Positions 1 through 5,332 of a stretch of 7,763 nucleotides of DNA are shown one piece after another. Positions within the stretch are counted from its first letter, which is position 1. The number at the start of each line of letters is the position of its first letter. The notes below the pieces were generated by a model that saw only the letters and a list, made by a program, of their open reading frames with translations, was not told the DNA's origin and did not search any database. The stretch is taken from contig JAGRHM010000329.1 in the NCBI GenBank assembly GCA_020445005.1, forward strand, positions 1 to 7,763. Direction: 5' to 3'. The position numbers were made by a program, and so were the translations under genes. Source of the DNA: Candidatus Competibacteraceae bacterium (GTDB lineage Bacteria; Pseudomonadota; Gammaproteobacteria; Competibacterales; Competibacteraceae).

Positions 1-3
1 TTT

Positions 4-30
4 CCCGGATTCCGCTACGCTCCATCCGGG
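4..30. repeat. REP-like inverted repeat, possible terminator
   Basis: The arms CCCGGAT (4-10) and ATCCGGG (24-30) are perfect inverted copies around a 13-nt C-rich loop. On the plus strand a run of six T follows at 37-42, so the hairpin could end transcription of a gene lying to the left of the window. The core resembles short dispersed extragenic hairpins common in gammaproteobacterial genomes. Only one copy is present here, so its repetitive nature is inferred from resemblance, not seen. Confidence 0.5.
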
Positions 31-39
31 CCACACTTT

Positions 40-68
40 TTTGTAATCAAAAAATTATTTTTTACAAA
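40..68. other. A+T-rich imperfect palindrome past the 372-aa gene
   Basis: TTTGTAA (40-46) is the exact reverse complement of TTACAAA (62-68), and inside them an A-run (49-54) faces a T-run (58-63). It begins 15 bp beyond the stop of the minus-strand gene ending at 84. A transcript of that gene could fold here, but the stem is entirely A-U and G-U poor, so it would be a weak terminator. Together with the REP-like hairpin it is all that positions 1-83 hold. Confidence 0.25.
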
Positions 69-83
69 TACTTTTTGAGTTTT

Positions 84-1202
84 TCAAACACTCAAGTCGA
101 TCTGTTGAATGGTTCCCGCCACGCCATTTTCGTGGAGAAAAATCCCGGATTCGCGAATCGCGCCCAGCAAGTTATTCTGCTCGTCCTTGAGCGAGAAAGG
201 CGTGGCGACATGCCCCAGGTAAATGGCGCCCACCCCACGCTGACCCAACGCAACAAGCTGATCGTTCCCCGCAGCATCCTTCGACCAGATACGCAGTTGC
301 TGGTAGATCGAATCGTTTTCGTCGATCCACTGATTACCATCCTCGTCATATCGAGCGAGTTCGGCGAAACCCTGTCCTGTGGTTGCGCCAAACAATTCGC
401 TACCATCGTTAATGGTCCCATCGTCATTACGATCCAGCGCCAGGAATCCGCTATTCGGGCCGACAAAAGCGATTTGATCCGATTGACCATCCGAGTCAAT
501 GTCGAAGCTGAAACGGGTCGTGGTCAATTCCGCGGCGTTGCCGCTGAAATTCAGCACTAATGGATCTTTAAGCTTTGCATCGCCCGCGCGTATGCTCACG
601 CTTTGCTCCTGCAGGAACTCGCGACTCATGCTCAGATCAACAGAGAAGCTGATCTCCCGGCCATCGGCGGTCTTGATGACACCATCCGCCGCAAAACGGG
701 TTTGCTCCGATTCATAATGCCTTTCGTAATAATCATATTCGACGCCGAATCCGGCTCGTTCCGGAGCCTGCATCTGTTGCTGGGCCTGTTGTAGAGACTG
801 AGCGGTTTCCTGGGCCTGTTCCTGGATTTTGCTCATCTCCTCACGCAATGCTCTGGGCGAAACCAATTTGATCTTTTTACCCGTCAACGCCTCGATCGTG
901 CGAATCAGCATCTGGAGTTTCAGTTCATCCTCGGGCTGCAAGTCAGTCTCGTCCGATGCAATGGCCTTGGTAGGCAGGGCTTCACGAGCCGCCTGGGAAA
1001 GATGCACAGCGTCCGAGCGCAATTGACCGGGCGGGACGCTCTGACCTGGCGGAATTCCCTGGCCTGGCGGAACCGGCTGACCCCGACCCTCAAAGTCCGG
1101 GCGACGGTCACCCACCCAAGTGCGCAGCGATTCCTTGACTTCATGCCGGGTAACAGCCTTGTGCTGACCGACGAGTTGTATATTGGAACTTTGAATGATC
1201 AT
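84..1202 (-). CDS. Conserved hypothetical protein with EF-hand-like calcium-binding loops
   Basis: Encodes 372 residues; function unknown. The ATG is well placed, with AAGAGGAG six nucleotides upstream. There is no signal peptide or membrane segment. Residues 41-60 carry three hexapeptide repeats of the form GQxxPP. Residues 117-146 are a Gln/Glu-rich helical, possibly coiled-coil, stretch. The C-terminal half has Asp-rich loops typical of calcium sites: DIDSDGQSD (234-242), DRNDDGTINDGSE (257-269) and DEDGNQWIDEND (286-297), the last fitting the 12-residue EF-hand spacing with Asp at position 12. Similar Asp-loop segments (FxLDxDGxxD, then DRNxDGxINDGxELFG) recur in VCBS/RTX-like proteins of proteobacteria, often annotated only as hypothetical. 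A sigma-28-type promoter lies upstream, so I infer a role in or alongside motility or surface behaviour. The lack of a signal peptide leaves open cytoplasmic location or non-Sec export. Sure it is a gene; unsure of role. Confidence 0.85.
   Translation of the reverse strand: MIIQSSNIQLVGQHKAVTRHEVKESLRTWVGDRRPDFEGRGQPVPPGQGIPPGQSVPPGQLRSDAVHLSQAAREALPTKAIASDETDLQPEDELKLQMLIRTIEALTGKKIKLVSPRALREEMSKIQEQAQETAQSLQQAQQQMQAPERAGFGVEYDYYERHYESEQTRFAADGVIKTADGREISFSVDLSMSREFLQEQSVSIRAGDAKLKDPLVLNFSGNAAELTTTRFSFDIDSDGQSDQIAFVGPNSGFLALDRNDDGTINDGSELFGATTGQGFAELARYDEDGNQWIDENDSIYQQLRIWSKDAAGNDQLVALGQRGVGAIYLGHVATPFSLKDEQNNLLGAIRESGIFLHENGVAGTIQQIDLSV
1029..1082 (-). repeat. Three 18-bp tandem repeats encoding GQxxPP
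   Basis: Units 1029-1046, 1047-1064 and 1065-1082 are diverged copies of one 18-bp sequence, each translating to GQ-x-x-PP (GQPVPP, GQGIPP, GQSVPP) in the 372-aa protein. They form a short flexible linker between its N-terminal segment and the central helical part. Unit number could vary between strains by slippage. Confidence 0.75.
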
Positions 1203-1276
1203 AGCGGACTCCTCTTGACAGGCTCCCGCCAGCGGGGTGAGAGCAGGACGGGCGACGATGGACGCAATTTAAAAGA

Positions 1277-1303
1277 ATATCGGCCTGGCTGAAAAATGCT
1301 TTA
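1277..1303 (-). promoter_or_regulatory. Putative sigma-28 (FliA) promoter of the 372-aa gene
   Basis: On the minus strand TAAAGCAT (1303-1296) is followed after exactly 11 nt by GCCGATAT (1284-1277). The enterobacterial FliA consensus is TAAAGTTT-N11-GCCGATAA, so six of eight and seven of eight positions match with exact spacing. Transcription would start near 1268-1270, giving a leader of roughly 65-70 nt before the ATG at 1202. Orientation and distance suit the minus-strand gene. Caveat: this is a match by eye, without a genome-wide background. Confidence 0.6.
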
Positions 1304-1319
1304 CCAGCAATCATGCTGG
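1304..1319. other. Small perfect inverted repeat in the divergent intergenic region
   Basis: CCAGCA (1304-1309) and TGCTGG (1314-1319) are separated by four bases. It abuts the -35 element of the putative sigma-28 promoter and lies between two divergent genes, so it could be an operator. A 6-bp arm can also arise by chance. Confidence 0.25.
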
Positions 1320-1401
1320 CGAATGCCCATTATTTTCCTGCATGAATGTTCAAATTGAGCTTAACTATTCTCTAACGAGGCATGAGTCAGGTAACCGCGT
1401 C

Positions 1402-1812
1402 ATGAATAATACTAGCGCTTTACGCAGCATAGAGAATCCGCTCCAGCCACCACCGGATGGTCATCCGGCCAGAAAAAGGCGATTAGGACCGTGGTGTCTC
1501 CTGTGCATGGCGTTATCCAGCGGAGGCGCATTGGCCAGCGATGAAGCCTATACCTGGAAGGATGCTGATGGACGAGTACACTTTGGCAACCGCCCGCCCG
1601 AGGGTCAGACCGTTACGCCCATCCCTGTCGAATCCAGCGACCGCATCTATAGCTGGACGGATGCAGAAGGCAAGGTTCAATATGGCGCGCATCCACCACC
1701 GGATGTCGTGACCCGGGAGCTCAAGGAAGAGGACGGTTCACTGTCCACCATTCACGCCGGTCAACTGCGTCAAGGAGAGAAACAGTTACTGCGTGAATGG
1801 CAACAGCGTTGA
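1402..1812 (+). CDS. Small secreted protein with two DUF4124 repeats
   Basis: Encodes 136 residues from the ATG at 1402, which has a possible SD (CAGGTA) about 9 nt upstream. An in-frame ATG at 1342 would add 20 residues without a clear RBS. A basic stretch (ARKRR, 23-27) and hydrophobic core (about 29-45) ending ALA before Ser46 look like a Sec signal peptide with an unusually long N-region, so the mature protein should be periplasmic. Two DUF4124 units follow: YTWKDADGRVHFGNRPPEG (50-68) and YSWTDAEGKVQYGAHPPP (83-100), each the usual Y-x-W-x-D-x-x-G-x-V-x-[FY] followed by PP. The C-terminus is charged and Gln-rich. DUF4124 is common in gammaproteobacterial envelope proteins and has no firmly assigned biochemical role. 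The gene is divergent from the 372-aa gene and convergent with the 59-aa ORF, 22 bp away. Confidence 0.85.
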   Translation: MNNTSALRSIENPLQPPPDGHPARKRRLGPWCLLCMALSSGGALASDEAYTWKDADGRVHFGNRPPEGQTVTPIPVESSDRIYSWTDAEGKVQYGAHPPPDVVTRELKEEDGSLSTIHAGQLRQGEKQLLREWQQR

Positions 1813-1834
1813 GTGAAACATGGCGGAAAATTGC

Positions 1835-2014
1835 CTAACCGCTTTTCCAGGCATCGGGCCAGCGGCGCTGGAGTTCAACCAGCCATTGGCGTCTCAGCGT
1901 CTGGCGCGTTCCTGCGGAAGCGCCATGCAACAGAGCGCGGTAATACTGATAAGATGCGCGCGTGACCGCACGCTCGCATCTCGGCAATTTCTCGATATCG
2001 CGAATGGTCATCAT
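1835..2014 (-). CDS. Small hypothetical protein, 59 aa
   Basis: A minus-strand ORF of 59 codons begins with two consecutive ATG codons (2014, 2011) and ends at TAG 1835-1837. GGAGGT lies about 5 nt before the first ATG, one of the strongest SD matches in the window. The protein starts MMTIRDIEKLPRCERAVTRA, is soluble and basic, and is rich in Arg, Trp and Tyr, with RQWLVELQRRWPDAW near the end. It is probably two short helices; there is no signal peptide or membrane segment. I do not recognise a family. A near-consensus sigma-70 promoter and a leader hairpin sit upstream in the same orientation, which argues for a real gene. An overlapping 98-codon ORF on the other strand (1820-2116) lacks such signals. 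Confidence 0.7.
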   Translation of the reverse strand: MMTIRDIEKLPRCERAVTRASYQYYRALLHGASAGTRQTLRRQWLVELQRRWPDAWKSG

Positions 2015-2042
2015 GGCGTACCTCCAGCTCTTTTAAATAAAG

Positions 2043-2062
2043 ACCGGAAGAAGGTTTCCGGT
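2043..2062 (-). promoter_or_regulatory. Leader hairpin of the 59-aa gene
   Basis: ACCGGAA (2043-2049) pairs perfectly with TTCCGGT (2056-2062) around a 6-nt loop. Given the predicted start of transcription near 2062-2064, this stem would be at or within a few bases of the mRNA 5' end, about 30 nt before the RBS. Such 5' stems can protect messages from decay. No T-run follows on the plus strand, so it is a poor terminator in that direction. Confidence 0.45.
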
Positions 2063-2069
2063 TCTCCTG

Positions 2070-2098
2070 ATTTTAAAAATAAGCATAATATGTGCCAA
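2070..2098 (-). promoter_or_regulatory. Sigma-70-type promoter for the 59-aa gene
   Basis: On the minus strand TTGGCA (2098-2093) and TAAAAT (2075-2070) are spaced by exactly 17 bp. Each hexamer has one mismatch to TTGACA and TATAAT. The leader to the ATG at 2014 would be about 48-50 nt. The surrounding DNA is A+T-rich compared with its flanks. A promoter for the divergent gene at 2144 probably lies in the same stretch, but I see only weak candidates (for example CATAAT at 2084-2089). Confidence 0.6.
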
Positions 2099-2143
2099 TA
2101 TTTAGTAACACGATGACGCGCATCCTACCCAAGAGTTCTGCGC

Positions 2144-3010
2144 ATGACTGCAGATGATTACTGCCATAATCTGGCAGTCCAGCAAGGCGTGGATTTCCGC
2201 TACAGCCTGCTAAAGTTGCCGCTTGCGCAGCGACAAACTCTGGTTGCCGTCCACGCTTTTTATCTGGAAACGGCCCGGATTTCCCAAGAATGCCGCGATC
2301 CCGGCGTTGCCCGGACCAAATTGGACTGGTGGCGCGCCGAACTTGGTCGCTTATTCGCCGGCGATCCGCACCATCCGATCACGCGCGCCTTGCAGCCTCG
2401 ACTGACGACTTTTAACCTGCCCGAAGAGTATTTCCGGGAAATTCTGGACGGGATTGCGATGGATATCGATTATGACGCCTATCCGAGCCTGACCGAACTG
2501 ACCCTGTATCTGCATCGGCACGGCAGCATTCCAGGGCTGCTGGCGGCGGAAATCACCGGCTACCAGGATCGCCGCGCGACGCCGCGTTTTGCCCACGAAG
2601 CCGGCGCTTTGCTGCGGCTGTTTGACCTGCTGTGCGCGGTGCGTCACCATGCGCAACATGGTCACTTTTATCTGCCCGAAGATGAAATGCAGCGTTTTGG
2701 CGTCGGTCCAGGCGATCTGTTGGCGGCGCAAACCACCGACCGGGTTCGGCAATTGTTCGCTTTCCAGGCCGCGCGCATTCACGAGTATTATCGACGAGCC
2801 CTGGATGCACTGCCTGAGACCGATCGCTATGCGCAATCCCATCTGCTGATCCGCCTGGAACTGGCGATGGCCCTGCTGGCGGAAATTGCCGGGGAAGGTT
2901 ACCGATTGCTGGAACAGCAAACCCGCTTGACCCCCTTGCGCAAACTATGGATGGCCTGGCGATTGCTCGTTCGCGAGCAACGCCGCTATCGGCAGAAGGT
3001 CGCCGCATAG
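2144..3010 (+). CDS. Squalene/phytoene synthase family protein lacking catalytic Asp motifs
   Basis: Encodes 288 residues, the usual length of bacterial squalene/phytoene synthases, and shows the fold's conserved landmarks: VARTKLDWWRAEL (55-67), YLHRHGSIPGLLAAEITGY (122-140) and GHFYLPEDEMQRFGV (173-187). Active enzymes bind Mg-diphosphate through two Asp-rich motifs, DDxxDE and DVxED. Here the first aligns to ARISQE (44-49) and the second to AVRHH (165-169), so all of those Asp are gone while the frame is intact. I infer a protein without prenyl-transferase chemistry. Eukaryotic NDUFAF6, a respiratory complex I assembly factor, is a known degenerate member of this family; a similar non-enzymatic role is possible but unproven. 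The start has a modest SD (AAGAG) upstream. The next gene starts 40 bp downstream on the same strand, so the two are probably cotranscribed. Confidence 0.9.
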   Translation: MTADDYCHNLAVQQGVDFRYSLLKLPLAQRQTLVAVHAFYLETARISQECRDPGVARTKLDWWRAELGRLFAGDPHHPITRALQPRLTTFNLPEEYFREILDGIAMDIDYDAYPSLTELTLYLHRHGSIPGLLAAEITGYQDRRATPRFAHEAGALLRLFDLLCAVRHHAQHGHFYLPEDEMQRFGVGPGDLLAAQTTDRVRQLFAFQAARIHEYYRRALDALPETDRYAQSHLLIRLELAMALLAEIAGEGYRLLEQQTRLTPLRKLWMAWRLLVREQRRYRQKVAA

Positions 3011-3050
3011 TAAACTGATTAAACGAACCGCTTTCAGACAGGATAGTGTC

Positions 3051-3794
3051 ATGAAGGATTACCAGCCTGCTGCTGATTTGTTGAAAGACCGGGTTATTCT
3101 GGTGACGGGCGCTGGAGATGGCCTGGGTCGAACTGCTGCGCGGCAGTTAGGCGCACACGGAGCGACGATCATCCTGCTCGGGCGCACGATCCGTAAATTA
3201 GAGCAGGTCTACGATGAACTGGAACAGGTCAGCGCTCCCCAACCAGCGATTTATCCCATGAATCTGGAAGGGGCGACGCCAAAAGACTACGCCGATCTGG
3301 CGCAGGTGCTGGAAACCGAATTCGGTCGCTTGGACGGATTGCTGCACAACGCCGCCCTGTTTCAGGGACTAACGCCAATCGCCAATTACGACATCGAACT
3401 CTGGTACCGGGTCTTGCAAGTCAACCTGAACGCACCTTTTCTGTTGACCCAGGCGTTGCTGGGCCTGCTGAATCGTTCTACAGACGCCTCGGTACTCTTC
3501 ACCGCTGATCAGGTCAGCGAGAAGGGGCAAGCCTACTGGGGCGCTTACGCAGTCGCCAAGGGCGGCGCGCAGACCCTGATGAAAATGCTGGCTAATGAGC
3601 TGGAGACGAATACTCCGATCCGCGTGAACAGCATTGATCCAGGACGGGTGCGCACGCCGATGACCCTGAAAATCTATCCGGGCCGCGAACCAGAACAGTG
3701 GCCAACCCCCGAAACCGTGATGAACGCTTATCTTTACCTGCTCGGTCCCGACAGCAAAGGGGTTACCGGTCAGGTCTTTTACGCTCAGGATTGA
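3051..3794 (+). CDS. yciK: YciK-like short-chain dehydrogenase/reductase
   Basis: Encodes 247 residues of a cytoplasmic Rossmann-fold oxidoreductase. The nucleotide-binding motif is TGAGDGLG (19-26), followed by LLGR (42-45), which suggests NADP preference. HNAA (99-102) replaces the usual NNAG. Asn125 and the active-site pair Tyr166/Lys170 (YAVAK) are present. The N-terminal YQPxxDLLKDRVILVTGA and the end VTGQVFYAQD match the E. coli YciK family, whose substrate is not established. The position 13 residues before the catalytic Tyr, normally the third catalytic residue Ser, is Asp153 here (TADQV); E. coli YciK has a Ser run there. The ATG has ACAGGA about 8 nt upstream. The last 32 bp overlap the tail of the convergent rluB. 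Confidence 0.9.
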   Translation: MKDYQPAADLLKDRVILVTGAGDGLGRTAARQLGAHGATIILLGRTIRKLEQVYDELEQVSAPQPAIYPMNLEGATPKDYADLAQVLETEFGRLDGLLHNAALFQGLTPIANYDIELWYRVLQVNLNAPFLLTQALLGLLNRSTDASVLFTADQVSEKGQAYWGAYAVAKGGAQTLMKMLANELETNTPIRVNSIDPGRVRTPMTLKIYPGREPEQWPTPETVMNAYLYLLGPDSKGVTGQVFYAQD

Positions 3795-4668
3795 TCGATT
3801 CCCGGCCTCGGCGCGCGGGTTCCAGCCGACTCCCTTTACGCGAGGAGGAAGCCGGGAGGCGGGCTGGCCAGGGCGTCCGTGGCGAGGAAATACCCTGGCG
3901 CGAATGGACAGGCGATGGCTCAGGCCGAGGTTCCGGCATCAGTCCAACCGCCTGCAACAAGGCATCGATCCCTGCTTCATCCAATTCGTCCCAGCGTCCC
4001 GAATGCAGGCCGCGCCGCAAGGACACCGGACCGTAGCGCACCCGGATCAACCGGCTGACCGCAATGCCTTGGGATTCCCACAACCGGCGCACCTCACGGT
4101 TGCGGCCTTCGCGCAGGATGACATGATACCAGTGATTGGCGCCTTGGCCGCCCGCCTCGACGATCTCGTCAAAATGCCCCACTCCGTCATCCAGCGGGAC
4201 GCCTTGCCGCAGTTGTTGCAGCATGGCCGGCGTGACCTCGCCCAAAATGCGCACCGCATACTCGCGTTCAATTTGCGAAGAGGGATGCATCAGCCGATTC
4301 GCCAATTCACCGTCATTGGTCAGCAGCAACAAGCCCTGAGTATTGAGATCGAGCCGACCGACCGCGATCCAGCGTCCATCCTGCAATTGAGGAAGTCGCT
4401 CAAACACGGTGGGCCGCTCGGCGTCATCGCGGCGGCTCGTCACCTCGCCGACCGGCTTGTAATAGGCCAGCACCCGGCGCCGTTGACCGAAGGCGCGCAC
4501 CTGCACCGGTTGGCCGTCGATTACGATACGCTCAGCGCCGTTCACCTGAACGCCGAGTTGGGCCGGAGCGCCGTTCACCGTGATGCGGCCCTGGCGAATC
4601 CAGTCTTCAATTTGCCGCCGGGAGCCGTAGCCGACCCGGGCCAGAAATTTTTGCAAGCGTTCAGACAT
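3763..4668 (-). CDS. rluB: 23S rRNA pseudouridine synthase, RluB type
   Basis: Encodes 301 residues from the ATG at 4668; the frame is open further upstream but the family begins MSERLQKFLARVGYGSRR. In E. coli RluB converts U2605 of 23S rRNA to pseudouridine. Residues 3-50 are an S4 RNA-binding domain (KFLARVGYGSRRQIEDWI, then GRITVNG). The RsuA/RluB/E/F catalytic domain follows: YKPVGEVTSR (70-79), GRLDLNTQGLLLLTNDGELA (104-123) with catalytic Asp107, REYAVRI and EGRNREVRRLWESQG (187-201). The tail after about 243 is Pro/Arg/Ser-rich and probably disordered, as in other RluB proteins. A GGAA lies about 9 nt before the ATG. Its first 8 bp overlap the end of scpB, suggesting coupled translation. 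RluE or RluF is less likely given the scpB linkage and length. Confidence 0.95.
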   Translation of the reverse strand: MSERLQKFLARVGYGSRRQIEDWIRQGRITVNGAPAQLGVQVNGAERIVIDGQPVQVRAFGQRRRVLAYYKPVGEVTSRRDDAERPTVFERLPQLQDGRWIAVGRLDLNTQGLLLLTNDGELANRLMHPSSQIEREYAVRILGEVTPAMLQQLRQGVPLDDGVGHFDEIVEAGGQGANHWYHVILREGRNREVRRLWESQGIAVSRLIRVRYGPVSLRRGLHSGRWDELDEAGIDALLQAVGLMPEPRPEPSPVHSRQGISSPRTPWPARLPASSSRKGSRLEPARRGRESINPERKRPDR

Positions 4669-5266
4669 CGGGAAATTCCGTTTGCGGTCGCGCCTGGGCG
4701 GCGCGTTGTTCGAGCGTAGCGCCGATGGCGTCCAGATCGCGCGGCGCGGCCAGCGGCGGCAGTTCACTCAGGCTTTTGAGGTTGAAGTAGTCCAGGAAGG
4801 CGCGAGTCGTCGCGTACAGAGCCGGGCGCCCAGGGACTTCACGATGACCGACCACCTTGATCCAGTCCCGCTCTTGCAAGGTTTTCATGATACTGCTGCT
4901 CAGGCTGACGCCGCGCACCTCCTCGATCTCGCCGCGGGTGATCGGCTGACGATAGGCGATTAGCGCCAGGGTTTCCAGCAATGCTCGTGAATAGTGAGCG
5001 GCACGCTCTTCCCACAGGCGCGAGACCCAGGGTGAATAGACAAGAGGCACCTGCAGACGGAAGCCGCTGGCGACTTCGATCAGTTCCATGCCCCGCCCCG
5101 CATAGTCGCGCATCAATTCCAGCAGCGCCTTGCGCACGGCGTCGCGCTCGGGTCGCTCGCTTTCAGGAAAGACTTCGAGCAGCCGCTCTAGCGACAACGG
5201 TTCGCCAGCAGCCAGCAACACGGCCTCCAGAATCATTTTGAGTTCCGGCATAGCGGTGGTTTGCAC
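4661..5266 (-). CDS. scpB: Segregation and condensation protein B
   Basis: Encodes 201 residues from GTG 5266, or 196 from the ATG at 5251 (MPELKMILEAVLL). Neither start has a clear SD; AAGGG lies about 13 nt before the GTG. ScpB is a cytoplasmic partner of Smc and the kleisin ScpA in chromosome condensation. It has two winged-helix domains, roughly residues 8-85 (ILEAVLLAAGEPLSLERLLEVF) and 90-165. The second carries the family signature LALIAYRQPITRGEIEEVRGV, then GHREVPGRPALYATTRAFLDYF. The last 8 bp overlap rluB, the usual scpB-rluB pairing. The expected scpA is not immediately upstream; hoxH is there instead, 66 bp away. Confidence 0.96.
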   Translation of the reverse strand: MQTTAMPELKMILEAVLLAAGEPLSLERLLEVFPESERPERDAVRKALLELMRDYAGRGMELIEVASGFRLQVPLVYSPWVSRLWEERAAHYSRALLETLALIAYRQPITRGEIEEVRGVSLSSSIMKTLQERDWIKVVGHREVPGRPALYATTRAFLDYFNLKSLSELPPLAAPRDLDAIGATLEQRAAQARPQTEFPDV

Positions 5267-5285
5267 GCTGTACCAATGACCCTTG

Positions 5286-5307
5286 ATAAAACCAATGCTG
5301 GTTTTAT
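5286..5307. promoter_or_regulatory. Perfect 9-bp inverted repeat between hoxH and scpB
   Basis: ATAAAACCA (5286-5294) and TGGTTTTAT (5299-5307) are exact inverted copies around the loop ATGC. It lies 25 bp past the hoxH stop and 19 bp before the scpB GTG. In the minus-strand transcript the stem ends in UUUUAU, so it may act as a weak terminator separating the hydrogenase operon from scpB-rluB. It could equally be an operator site. The stem has few G-C pairs, which tempers the terminator reading. Confidence 0.5.
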
Positions 5308-5332
5308 GACCGCCTCCACGCCTCGCCGGTTT

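Noticed and set aside
75..560. 161-codon plus-strand ORF opposite the 372-aa gene
   Set aside because: The minus-strand gene has EF-hand-like motifs, a strong RBS and a promoter; this frame has none of these.
1825..1848. GGAAAA/TTTTCC inverted repeat as a bidirectional terminator between convergent genes
   Set aside because: Only 6 bp, mostly A-U, with a 12-nt loop, and it overlaps the end of the small ORF. Too weak to annotate.
1820..2116. 98-codon plus-strand ORF
   Set aside because: No RBS or domain; it covers the promoter, leader and body of the better-supported minus-strand 59-aa ORF.
2144..3794. Hopanoid or carotenoid synthesis pair
   Set aside because: The synthase homologue lacks both catalytic Asp motifs, and no HpnC, HpnE, Crt or cyclase gene is nearby.
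3904..4719. 271-codon plus-strand ORF opposite rluB and scpB
   Set aside because: It is antisense to well-supported rluB; no recognisable domain or convincing start. It reflects codon bias on the other strand.
4669..4767. Upstream start for rluB
   Set aside because: The extra 33 residues are encoded within scpB and do not resemble the family N-terminus, which begins at MSERLQKFL.
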